NCBI GenBank assembly: GCA_902809985.1
Contig: CADDXC010000002.1
Location: 434,001-498,000 of the forward strand
Reading direction: 5' to 3'
From: Clostridiaceae bacterium BL-3
Lineage (GTDB): Bacteria; Bacillota; Clostridia; Clostridiales; Clostridiaceae
DNA length: 64,000 nucleotides
Shown here: positions 9,567 through 17,024 of the stretch, in pieces
How the letters are laid out: each line of letters begins with the position of its first letter
Position numbering within the stretch: position 1 is the stretch's first letter
Translations under genes and position numbers: made by a program
Notes under the pieces: model-generated
What the model was told of the DNA's origin: nothing
What the model saw: only the letters and a program-made list of their open reading frames with translations
Database searches by the model: none

Positions 9567-10763
9567 ATGAAGTCGGTAGAATTAAATAGGATAGAGAATA
9601 TAAAAGAACTGGCAAAACAGAATTATCACGGTGTAGTGGAGTTGAGAAGGTATTTTCACATTCATCCTGAACTGAGCAAAAAAGAATTTAATACCCAGAA
9701 AAAAATCATTCAGATACTGGAAAATCTGGAGGAGCTTGAAATCAGAAAAGCAGGGGGAACCGGTGTTATTGCAGATTTAAAGGGCAAAAATCCTGGCAGA
9801 ACTATAGCAATTCGTGCAGACATGGATGCACTGGCTATAAATGATGAATGCGGCAGGCCATATCAATCTCAAAATAAAGGTGCATGTCATGCCTGCGGTC
9901 ACGATGGTCACATAGCCATGCTGCTGGGAGTGATAAAAATTTTATATGATACCCGTGACAGTATCAGTGGAAATATAAGATTCATATTTCAGCCCAGTGA
10001 GGAAGAAGTTGCGGATGGTTCAGGGGCGGCAGCCATTATAAAAGATGGTGGTCTGGAAAGTGTAGATGCCATTATAGGAGCCCACCTGTGGCAGCCTGTC
10101 AGAAGTGGAATTGTGGGAATTTCTGCCGGACCTATGATGGCAGCCAGTGATGAATTTGAAATAACAATCGAGGGAAAAGCAGGCCATGCTTCCATGCCCC
10201 AGCAGACAGTGGATTCCATATTGACTGCATCTGAAGTGGTAGTCGCCCTGAACACGATTGTGGGAAGAGATGTGGATCCAATGAAGCAGGCGGTTGTATC
10301 TGTAGGTGTCTTCAATTCAGGAAGTGTATACAATGCCATAGCAGGAAAGGCTATATTGAAGGGAACTATCAGGACTCTGGATGAAGAGGTGCGCAGACAG
10401 GTATTTATTCACATTAAAAAAATTGTGGAGCATATAAGTGAAATGACAGGAGCTCACTGCAATATCAAAAAGAATACCTGTACTTATGTAGTGGACAATG
10501 ATCCCGAAGTTACAGCCATTGTTTTGAAAGCGGGAAAAGAAATGATAGATGGCAAAGCTCATCCCATAAATCCCTTTATGAGCAGTGAAGATTTTTCATA
10601 TTATCTGCAGAAAATACCCGGCTGTTTCATCTTTGTGGGTGTGGGCAACCGTGAAAAGGGAATCATCTATCCACAGCATCATCCCAAGTATGATATAGAT
10701 GAAAATGCCATGCTCTATGGTATGGAAGTTATAAGTAATGCAGTTTTGAAATTGCTGGAATAG
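9567..10763 (+). CDS. M20D-family amidohydrolase / N-acyl amino acid deacetylase (YxeP-like)
   Basis: A 398-aa M20 family metal-dependent amidohydrolase. Visible motifs are the metal-site CHACGHDGH at about residues 105-113, IRADMDAL upstream of it, QPSEEE, and a C-terminal SSEDFSYY. I chose the ATG at 9567 because of the TAGGAGG ribosome site 9 bp upstream; an in-frame start at 9522 would overlap carB. The family removes N-acyl groups from amino acids. In Bacillus the relative YxeP deacetylates N-acetylcysteine in S-(2-succino)cysteine breakdown. The genes that follow at 11188-16981 supply the other steps, so that role is attractive here. A repeat, a promoter and a SAM riboswitch separate it from them, so it is more likely read with carAB. 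Confidence 0.85.
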   Translation: MKSVELNRIENIKELAKQNYHGVVELRRYFHIHPELSKKEFNTQKKIIQILENLEELEIRKAGGTGVIADLKGKNPGRTIAIRADMDALAINDECGRPYQSQNKGACHACGHDGHIAMLLGVIKILYDTRDSISGNIRFIFQPSEEEVADGSGAAAIIKDGGLESVDAIIGAHLWQPVRSGIVGISAGPMMAASDEFEITIEGKAGHASMPQQTVDSILTASEVVVALNTIVGRDVDPMKQAVVSVGVFNSGSVYNAIAGKAILKGTIRTLDEEVRRQVFIHIKKIVEHISEMTGAHCNIKKNTCTYVVDNDPEVTAIVLKAGKEMIDGKAHPINPFMSSEDFSYYLQKIPGCFIFVGVGNREKGIIYPQHHPKYDIDENAMLYGMEVISNAVLKLLE

Positions 10764-10804
10764 GGTCTGACCCCCTGACAAAAAATGTCAGGGGGTCAGA
10801 CCCC
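10763..10804. repeat. GGGGTC palindrome, copy 1
   Basis: GGGTCTGACCCCCTGACA and its exact inverse flank an A5 loop. It overlaps the TAG stop of the M20 gene. It is one of six related palindromes in this window and probably also ends transcription. Confidence 0.9.
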
Positions 10805-10815
10805 GTTCTTCGTTC

Positions 10816-10843
10816 TTGACATCAGAGATTAAAATGGTATAAT
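10816..10843 (+). promoter_or_regulatory. Sigma-A promoter of the lyase/ABC operon
   Basis: TTGACA (10816-10821) and TATAAT (10838-10843) are 16 bp apart, with a TGG extended -10. The start would lie at the 5' edge of the SAM aptamer. Confidence 0.8.
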
Positions 10844-10851
10844 AAATTTAT

Positions 10852-10957
10852 ATCTTATCAAGAGAGGTGGAGGGACTGGCCCTGCGAAGCCCAACAACCA
10901 GCATTACTATTTTATGTATGGTGTTAATTCCTGCAAGTTGATTTTTGGGAGATAAGA
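10852..10957 (+). promoter_or_regulatory. SAM-I (S-box) riboswitch aptamer, lyase operon leader
   Basis: It begins CTTATCAAGAGAGGTGGAGG, continues with ACTGGCCC and GAAGCCCAACAACC, and closes P1 with GATAAG. The normally conserved CCGGCAACC is CCAACAACC here, a small departure. A terminator follows at 10973-11016. It implies that the downstream operon is repressed when SAM is plentiful, which fits sulfur amino acid scavenging. Confidence 0.9.
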
Positions 10958-10972
10958 AAATGGTAATGAATT

Positions 10973-11016
10973 CAACAGCTATTTTTCTTATTTGAGAAAT
11001 GGCTGTTTGTTTTTAT
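10973..11016 (+). terminator. SAM-riboswitch terminator
   Basis: CAACAGCTATTTTTC and GAGAAATGGCTGTTTG pair and lead into GTTTTTATA. Confidence 0.8.
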
Positions 11017-11035
11017 ATTCCAAATTAAAATTGAA

Positions 11036-11154
11036 CAACAAAAAAGCAATTAACTGACTAGACAAACTAGAGGTTAAGTTTTATTTATGCGTAAATTTCT
11101 GTGTTTACATATTAAATTTACGTTAGGGGAACTTTGACTCTAGTTTTTTTGTTG
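11036..11154 (+). other. Second structured leader segment before the lyase gene
   Basis: Three nested complementary pairs occur after the SAM terminator: CAACAAAAAAG/TTTTTTTGTTG (11036 and 11144), AACTAGAG/CTCTAGTT (11065 and 11138) and CGTAAATTT/AAATTTACG (11090 and 11114). They could form one long stem ending just before the ribosome site. I know of no named RNA class that it matches. Confidence 0.45.
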
Positions 11155-11187
11155 CCTTTAATACTAACTAAATAGGAGGGATGACAA

Positions 11188-12546
11188 ATGGCATCACATG
11201 TAATTGACATGATTATGCTGAAAAATAATTTTGGTACTTCAGAGATGAGGAAGATATGGTCTGATGAAAATCGACTTCAAAAACATTTAGATGTAGAAGC
11301 TGCCCTTGCGCAGGCAGAAGGTGAGCTTGGAATTATTCCCCGGGAAGCTGCGGATACAATTGCCGGGCATGCTGATGTTGGTATGTTTGATATTGAAGAG
11401 CTAGCACTGGAGATGCAAAGGGTCAAGCATTCATTGACACCTACCATTGGGGCCCTTCAGAAGCTGTGCGGGAAGAATGGTGAGTATGTCCATTATGGTG
11501 TGACTACTCAGGATGTCGTAGATACTGGAGCAATTTTGCAACTAAAGGAGGCAAATAAAATTATTGTCAGAGAATTAAAAGATATATGCAGAGAATTGAT
11601 ATCTCTGGCAAAAAAGTACAGGGACACACCCATGGTGGGAAGGACTCATGGAATGCAGGCACTGCCCACAACATTTGGATTTAAGCTGACTGTCGTGCTC
11701 AGTGAAATTGTTCGCCATCTTGAGAGATTAAAGCAGGCAGAGCCAAGGGTTTTTGTCGGGGTTATAGCTGGAGCAGTAGGTACTTATGCTTCTTTTGGAG
11801 ATAAAGGTACAGAGGTGGAAAAGTTGACACTTGAAAAATTAGGGCTTAATGTACCGGAAATCTGCTGGCATTCGTCCCGTGACAGAATTTCGGAATATGC
11901 AGATATTATAGAATTGATAAGCGGGACCCTTGGCAAAGTTGGAAATGAATTTTATAATCTGATGCGTACAGAGATAAATGAAATTGAAGAACCTTTTTCT
12001 AAGGGGAAAATAGGATCTTCGACAATGCCCCAAAAGCGTAATCCAGCTGCCTTTGAAGGCCTTGCTAGTTTGACAAGACCTATATTTCACAGCGTTTCGC
12101 TGATTCATGAATCTTTGATTGTGGAACATGAGAGAGATGCCGTATCCTGGCGTGCCGAGTGGATTGCCCTGCCGGAAATCTGCATTTATATTTCTTCCCA
12201 ATTGGCTGTTATGAAATCAGTTCTGAAAGGCCTGGTGGTAAAGCCCGAAAATATGCTGAAGAATTTAAACATCCAGGGAGGGTTGATATTATCCGAGAGA
12301 ATATTGTTTGCCTTAGGGAAAAAACTTGGGAAACAGACAGCCCATCATCTTGTATACCGATTGGCCATGGATGCATTTGAAAACAAAAAACAATTTAGAG
12401 ATGTGCTTATTGGCGATGAAAAAGTTATGTCCATACTTTCAGAACATGAAATTGACAAACTGCTCAACCCAAAAACCTATTTGGGATTGGCGCCGCAGAA
12501 GGTGGACCAGGTATTGTCCAATATTGAAAAATCCGGAATATTGTGA
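11188..12546 (+). CDS. Fumarase/adenylosuccinate lyase superfamily lyase, candidate S-(2-succino) lyase
   Basis: A 452-aa member of the fumarase/aspartase/argininosuccinate lyase superfamily. The signature GSSTMPQKRNP is at about residues 276-286, with YHYGVTTQDV near 105 and GRTHGMQA at 151-158. These enzymes remove a fumarate unit from a C-N or C-S linked succinyl adduct. It resembles adenylosuccinate lyase in length, but purine genes are absent nearby. Instead it lies with an acetyltransferase, an amino-acid ABC transporter and an MmgE/PrpD gene behind a SAM riboswitch. That is the set described for S-(2-succino)cysteine breakdown in which a lyase (2SL) splits N-acetyl-S-(2-succino)cysteine into fumarate and N-acetylcysteine. 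The superfamily is certain; the substrate is inferred from context. Confidence 0.8.
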   Translation: MASHVIDMIMLKNNFGTSEMRKIWSDENRLQKHLDVEAALAQAEGELGIIPREAADTIAGHADVGMFDIEELALEMQRVKHSLTPTIGALQKLCGKNGEYVHYGVTTQDVVDTGAILQLKEANKIIVRELKDICRELISLAKKYRDTPMVGRTHGMQALPTTFGFKLTVVLSEIVRHLERLKQAEPRVFVGVIAGAVGTYASFGDKGTEVEKLTLEKLGLNVPEICWHSSRDRISEYADIIELISGTLGKVGNEFYNLMRTEINEIEEPFSKGKIGSSTMPQKRNPAAFEGLASLTRPIFHSVSLIHESLIVEHERDAVSWRAEWIALPEICIYISSQLAVMKSVLKGLVVKPENMLKNLNIQGGLILSERILFALGKKLGKQTAHHLVYRLAMDAFENKKQFRDVLIGDEKVMSILSEHEIDKLLNPKTYLGLAPQKVDQVLSNIEKSGIL

Positions 12547-12575
12547 TGTTCCTATAAATTGTGAAGGAAGGTAAA

Positions 12576-13097
12576 ATGATGGAAAGTAAGATTCGTTTAG
12601 CAGTGCTGGAGGATGCGCCTGAACTCTTGACTTTAGTTTTAAAGGCATATGAACCAATACGGAAACTTGGAATTAATTTTGCCGCTGCTACAGCAGATAT
12701 TGAGTTGGTTAGGCAGCACATAATAAACAACATGTGTTATGTAATGGAACAAAAAGGTAAATTAAAAGCTACCATAGCACTTCGCATGCCCTGGGGAATA
12801 AACCCCGGCCCCTGCGGCTTCCCTCATATAGGATGGTTTGCAGTAAATCCAGATATAACCAGGAAAAATGTCGGATCATCTTTATTAAAATGGGTTGAGG
12901 AAAGTGTAGTGAGGGATACATTGAAGTCACCTGCTGTTACGCTGGGAACTGCAGAAAACCATCCATGGCTTGTTGACATGTATGAGAGAAGGGGCTACAG
13001 GAAGATTGGAACTGCGGATCTTGGGAGGGGGCATATTACTGTATACTTGAGAAAAATTTTGATACCAGAGTTATTTGAGAAGTTGAAAAATAAATAG
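12576..13097 (+). CDS. GNAT family N-acetyltransferase (SnaB/YxeL-like)
   Basis: A 173-aa GNAT acetyltransferase; the C-terminal half has the acetyl-CoA-binding region around NVGSSLLKWVEE and a GTAENHPWLVDMYERRGYRK segment typical of motif B. I placed the start at the ATG at 12576 (a second ATG follows at once), behind GAAGGAAGG. It begins 29 bp after the lyase stop, so the two are cotranscribed. In the yxe-type pathway an enzyme of this family acetylates S-(2-succino)cysteine as the first step. The substrate here is inferred only from the neighbours. Confidence 0.8.
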   Translation: MMESKIRLAVLEDAPELLTLVLKAYEPIRKLGINFAAATADIELVRQHIINNMCYVMEQKGKLKATIALRMPWGINPGPCGFPHIGWFAVNPDITRKNVGSSLLKWVEESVVRDTLKSPAVTLGTAENHPWLVDMYERRGYRKIGTADLGRGHITVYLRKILIPELFEKLKNK

Positions 13098-13154
13098 TCA
13101 ATTTTTATATCCAATATTTTATAGATTTAGTCTAAAGTTTAGGAGGAAATTATC

Positions 13155-13955
13155 ATGAAAAAATTGTCAATATTTATCGTCACTGCAATTCTATTGCTTG
13201 GATTGGTTGGATGCGGTAGTAAAACTGCAGGTAATTCATCTGAATCCGGGTCGAAAGTAATCAAAATAGGTACGACAGGTCAGAGCTATCCTAATTCCTA
13301 TAAGGAAGGGGACAAACTGAAGGGTTTTGATGTGGAAGTTACGGAGGAAGTTGCCAAAAGGCTGGGTTATAAAGTTCAGTGGTCATTGTCTGATTTTACA
13401 GGAATAATGGGACAGCTTGAATCCGGTAAGATAGATTCAGTTGCCAATGCAGTAGCTGTTACAGATCAACGTAAGCAGAAATATTATTTTACAGATGCCT
13501 ATTCTTATGCTGGAGCACAGATTGTCACAAATAAAAACAGCAGCATAAACAGTTTGGCAGATCTTAGAGGAAAATCCGTAGGAGGGGTGCTTGGGTCGAA
13601 TAATACTAAGGATCTTGAAGAATATAACAATCAGAAAAAAGCTGGAATTATAGTTAAAACCTATGAGACTCGAGAGGGAGCAGAAAATGATGTATCCCAG
13701 AACCGTATACAGGGCTATATAAATTCAAAGCCTTTCTTGATAGCGGCAATAAAAAAGAAAAATCTGCCTTTAAAATTTGTAGGAGATCCAATAAAGTATG
13801 AGACCATAGCATATCCATTTGCCAAAACTCAAAAGGGCAAGGAATTTGTCCAGAAATTTAATACGGAAATAAAGAAAATGCATCAAGATGGAACCTTGAA
13901 AAAAATTTCTCAAAAGTATTTTAATAATGAGGATATTTCCGTTGAGATCAAGTGA
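13155..13955 (+). CDS. Amino-acid ABC transporter substrate-binding lipoprotein (YxeM-like)
   Basis: A 266-aa family 3 solute-binding protein. The signal peptide ends in a lipobox (LGLVGCGS), so it is anchored to the outer face of the membrane. The mature part shows the family pattern: IKIGTTGQSYPNSY at the start, FDVEVTEEVAKRLG and SGKIDSVANAVAVT. It follows the acetyltransferase by 57 bp behind TAGGAGG. The permease and ATPase lie downstream, separated by a repeat element. The probable ligand is cystine or a modified cysteine such as S-(2-succino)cysteine, judged from the riboswitch and the neighbours. Confidence 0.9.
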   Translation: MKKLSIFIVTAILLLGLVGCGSKTAGNSSESGSKVIKIGTTGQSYPNSYKEGDKLKGFDVEVTEEVAKRLGYKVQWSLSDFTGIMGQLESGKIDSVANAVAVTDQRKQKYYFTDAYSYAGAQIVTNKNSSINSLADLRGKSVGGVLGSNNTKDLEEYNNQKKAGIIVKTYETREGAENDVSQNRIQGYINSKPFLIAAIKKKNLPLKFVGDPIKYETIAYPFAKTQKGKEFVQKFNTEIKKMHQDGTLKKISQKYFNNEDISVEIK

Positions 13956-13959
13956 TTCT

Positions 13960-14150
13960 TAGGTTCAGATGGAGTTTGCTTATAAGGAATACTTTTCTCC
14001 ACCTGAACCTTATTAACAGTATTCTTAGTGTCTTCAGCACTTAGAATACGTTATCCTTTAGGGGCAGAACTTATCCAGGCGCGTAGCAGTGCTTATCTCC
14101 CACTTTGAAAAGCTGGGAGTATTAGCCAATGGTAGCGGTCGGATAAAATA
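13960..14150 (+). repeat. Composite multi-hairpin repeat element, copy A
   Basis: Three hairpins occur in order. The first has AGGTTCAGATGGAG/CTCCACCTGAACCT arms (13961-14010). The second is GTATTCTTAGTG/CACTTAGAATAC (14020-14049). The third is a 76-nt module closed by TTATCC/GGATAA (14071-14146). The first and third recur at 46450-46737. It lies between the substrate-binding protein and the permease gene of one operon, where it could lower permease expression. Confidence 0.75.
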
Positions 14151-14173
14151 ATTTATTACGGGAGCGTATTTAT

Positions 14174-14845
14174 ATGAGTAGCAATTTAATATATATAAAA
14201 GATTCCTTCGTATCCATAATAGAATATACACCGCTTGATGTATCCATAGCTGTAGCATCCATGTTCTTTGCTGTATTGCTGGGGTTGCTCATTGCATTGA
14301 TAAGAAATAATAAAGTTCCTGTATTGTCAAGTATAGCCACACTGTATGTATTATTTTTTAGATCCATCCCCACTCTTGTTGAGTTGTTTTTGATTTATTA
14401 TGGATTGCCGCAGTTAATTAAGAGCTTTAGTAGCATGGATGCATTTACCGCATCGATTATAGGATTGAGTTTAAAAGAAGCAGCTTATCTGGGAGAAATT
14501 TTCAGAGCAGCGCTGAATTCAGTGGATAAGGGACAGCTGGAAGCATGTCTAGGAGTGGGAATAAGCAAATTTAATGCCTACAGAAGGATAATATTACCCC
14601 AGGCGGCATTAAATGCACTGCCTGCTACCAGCAATACTTTTATAAGTCTGATAAAGGAAACCTCTCTGGTATTTACTTTAGGTGTTACGGAACTGTTTGC
14701 CCAGGGTAAAATACTGGCAGCAGCCTCCATGAACTTTTTTCAAACCTATCTTATTGTTGCAATCATATACTGCCTGCTGGTTGGTGTAGCTTCAGCTTTA
14801 CTGCGGTTGTTGGAAAAGAAATTAAGTCGTCCATATTTAGTGTAG
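14174..14845 (+). CDS. Amino-acid ABC transporter permease (YxeN-like)
   Basis: A 223-aa HisM/GlnP-type inner-membrane permease with about five hydrophobic segments. It has the cytoplasmic EAA loop typical of the family (EACLGVGISKFNAYRRIILP at about residues 127-146) and ETSLVFTLGVTEL further on. The ATG follows GGGAG at the end of the repeat element. It pairs with the ATPase 13 bp downstream and the binding protein upstream to form one importer. Confidence 0.92.
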   Translation: MSSNLIYIKDSFVSIIEYTPLDVSIAVASMFFAVLLGLLIALIRNNKVPVLSSIATLYVLFFRSIPTLVELFLIYYGLPQLIKSFSSMDAFTASIIGLSLKEAAYLGEIFRAALNSVDKGQLEACLGVGISKFNAYRRIILPQAALNALPATSNTFISLIKETSLVFTLGVTELFAQGKILAAASMNFFQTYLIVAIIYCLLVGVASALLRLLEKKLSRPYLV

Positions 14846-14858
14846 GAGGGTATCCGTA

Positions 14859-15614
14859 GTGATTAAGATAAAGAATCTTTATAAAAAATTCGATGATCTT
14901 GTGGCTTTAGATCATGTGGATTTTGAAGTCAATAATGGTGAAGTGGTTGCAATTATAGGGCCTTCAGGTTCTGGAAAGTCTACATTGCTCAGGTGTCTCA
15001 ATTTACTTGAAAAACCCGATGATGGATTTATAGAAATAGGAGATGTTAAATTTGATGCTAAAAACTATAAAAGCAGGGATGTTAAATTATTGAGACAGCA
15101 GACAGCTATGGTTTTTCAGCATTACAATCTTTTTAAAAATAAAACCGTTTTGCAGAATGTTACAGAGGCTTTAATACTGAATAAAAAAATGAAAGTCAGA
15201 GAAGCTAATGAAGCTGCGTTGAAGCTGCTGGAAAAAGTTAATATTTCTGAAAAAGCAGATAAGTATCCTGTTACATTATCAGGAGGGCAGCAGCAGAGAG
15301 TGGCTATTGCAAGAGCTCTTGCTGTTAATCCCTATGCTATTTTACTCGATGAACCAACTTCGGCGCTTGATCCGGAGCTTGTCTCAGAAGTACTTGAAGT
15401 AATTAGGGCAATTGCCCATAAGGACACCACTATGATCATAGTTACACATGAAATGAAGTTTGCACGTGAAGTTGCCGATAAAGTCATATTTATGGTAAAT
15501 GGAAATATTGTAGAGAGGGGAACATCAAAAGAAATATTTGATTCACCAAAAAATGACCGTACCAGGCAGTTCCTAAAACAAATATTAAGTGACAGAAAAG
15601 AAGGGGATAGTTGA
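14859..15614 (+). CDS. Amino-acid ABC transporter ATP-binding protein (YxeO-like)
   Basis: A 251-aa ATPase of the polar amino acid importer family. It has Walker A GPSGSGKST at about residues 34-42, a Q-loop in AMVFQHYNLF, signature LSGGQQQRVAIARAL, Walker B AILLDEPTSALD and the switch His in IIVTHEM. It starts with GTG behind TAGGAGGG. Its TGA overlaps the ATG of the next gene (TGATG), so translation of the MmgE/PrpD gene is coupled to it. Confidence 0.95.
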   Translation: MIKIKNLYKKFDDLVALDHVDFEVNNGEVVAIIGPSGSGKSTLLRCLNLLEKPDDGFIEIGDVKFDAKNYKSRDVKLLRQQTAMVFQHYNLFKNKTVLQNVTEALILNKKMKVREANEAALKLLEKVNISEKADKYPVTLSGGQQQRVAIARALAVNPYAILLDEPTSALDPELVSEVLEVIRAIAHKDTTMIIVTHEMKFAREVADKVIFMVNGNIVERGTSKEIFDSPKNDRTRQFLKQILSDRKEGDS

Positions 15615-16981
15615 TGGCGGAGGAACATTTGGAAACTTTAACTTACAGATTTTCTGAGAAAATAGTCAATGCAGAGCCTTTAAATTGTGACAGAGCTGTA
15701 ATAAATGCTAAATATGCCTTGATTGACTATCTGTCTGCAGCTTTTATGGGTGCAGGGGAGGATAGTGTAGATAAATTGCTTTCCCTTATAGAGGATGAAG
15801 GGGGCAGTGAAGATGTTCCTGTAATCGGGCGAAAAACTGAGGCATCCATGCTGCAGTCAGCCCTGGTCAATGGCTATTCTGGGCATATACTTGATTTTGA
15901 TGACGTACATTCCGATGTGCGCGGTCATCCAAGTACGGTTATATTTCCAACTCTTATATCCCTGGCGGCAAATTATGATGTCAGTGGAAAAAGATTTATA
16001 GCTGCATATATTGTGGGATTGGAAGTTATGTGTAGATTGGGAAGAGCCGTAGGAAAATCTCATTATTTAAAGGGGTGGCACAATACAAGCACTTTGGGAA
16101 CCATAGCAGCAGCTGCTGCAGGAGGATATTTGCTGAAGTTTAGTGTTGGTGAAATGGAAAAAGTTATTGGATTTGCTGCTACACAGTCCTTTGGCCTTAG
16201 AATTCAATTTGGTACGGAAACCAAGCCTCTTCATGCAGGCCTGGCCGCTCAGGCAGCGGTAAGGGCAGTAAAATTTGTACAATGTGGTATCAGTGGAACT
16301 TCATCGGTTTTAGACGGAAAAATTGGATTTTTTTCTGTATATGGCGAGGGGTGTGATTATGCAAAAAATATTTTGACAGAGAATTGGAATAGATCATGGG
16401 AAATAGTTGAACCTGGACTGTGGTTTAAAAAATACCCCTGTTGTTCGGCTTCCCACCATGCTATTGATGCTGCTCTGGAATTGTTTAATAAATACAGAAT
16501 AAGTACTGAGGATATCGAAGAAGTTAAGATAATTTTTCCGCCAGATGGAGATTCTGCGCTGATTTATTCAAAGCCGGAAAATTGCAGGGAAGGGATGTTC
16601 AGTGCTGAGTATGTTGTGGCTCTTGCCTTGAGTGGACAGCCTTTAAGCAGAGACAAATTTAAAAGTTCCAATATACCTGAAGATATCAGAAAATTAATGG
16701 CAAAGACACGGAGGTATCATGATTCATCCATTGATATTGCAAAGGATTCAGTTCCCTATGGAAGGTTTACGATAGTCCAGCTGACAACTGAAGATAAAAG
16801 GATATACGAAGCCCGTGTTGACTGTCCCAGAGGTGCTCCCGGCAATGGCCTTTCTCTAGATGAATTAAAGAATAAACTGAGGAATTCCCCCGTATCAAAG
16901 AGTGCAGCCGATAAAATTATAGAGGTGATATTGAAACTGGATACAGGAGAAGATCTAAATAGGCTGCTGAAGTTGTTTTAA
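15614..16981 (+). CDS. MmgE/PrpD family protein (YxeQ-like)
   Basis: A 455-aa member of the MmgE/PrpD fold, whose known members include 2-methylcitrate dehydratase, cis-aconitate decarboxylase and iminodisuccinate epimerase. Family features include the early YLSAAFMGAG segment, the GHILDFDDVH active-site-like motif at about residues 93-102 and GWHNTSTLGTIAAAAA near 155. The ATG overlaps the ATPase stop. The Bacillus yxe operon also carries a relative (YxeQ), so its place here supports the S-(2-succino)cysteine reading. Its step is unproven; epimerising one stereoisomer of the succinyl adduct would be consistent with the iminodisuccinate epimerase precedent. The stop abuts palindrome copy 2. 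Confidence 0.88.
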   Translation: MAEEHLETLTYRFSEKIVNAEPLNCDRAVINAKYALIDYLSAAFMGAGEDSVDKLLSLIEDEGGSEDVPVIGRKTEASMLQSALVNGYSGHILDFDDVHSDVRGHPSTVIFPTLISLAANYDVSGKRFIAAYIVGLEVMCRLGRAVGKSHYLKGWHNTSTLGTIAAAAAGGYLLKFSVGEMEKVIGFAATQSFGLRIQFGTETKPLHAGLAAQAAVRAVKFVQCGISGTSSVLDGKIGFFSVYGEGCDYAKNILTENWNRSWEIVEPGLWFKKYPCCSASHHAIDAALELFNKYRISTEDIEEVKIIFPPDGDSALIYSKPENCREGMFSAEYVVALALSGQPLSRDKFKSSNIPEDIRKLMAKTRRYHDSSIDIAKDSVPYGRFTIVQLTTEDKRIYEARVDCPRGAPGNGLSLDELKNKLRNSPVSKSAADKIIEVILKLDTGEDLNRLLKLF

Positions 16982-17024
16982 GGGGTCAGACCCCCTGACA
17001 AAAAATGTCAGGGGGTCTGACCCC
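16982..17024. repeat. GGGGTC palindrome, copy 2
   Basis: GGGGTCAGACCCCCTGACA and its inverse flank a short A-rich loop between two convergent genes. The TGA stop of the minus-strand histidine kinase lies inside it, so the kinase's last residues (GQTP) are encoded by the repeat. Confidence 0.9.

Noticed and set aside
11188-12546. Calling the lyase purB
   Set aside because: Length and signature fit PurB, but no purine gene is near and the riboswitch, acetyltransferase, importer and MmgE/PrpD context argue for an S-(2-succino) lyase.
14071-14146. A known riboswitch (c-di-GMP, THF or fluoride) for the 76-nt module
   Set aside because: None of the conserved cores of those classes is present, and the copies are not placed consistently in leaders.
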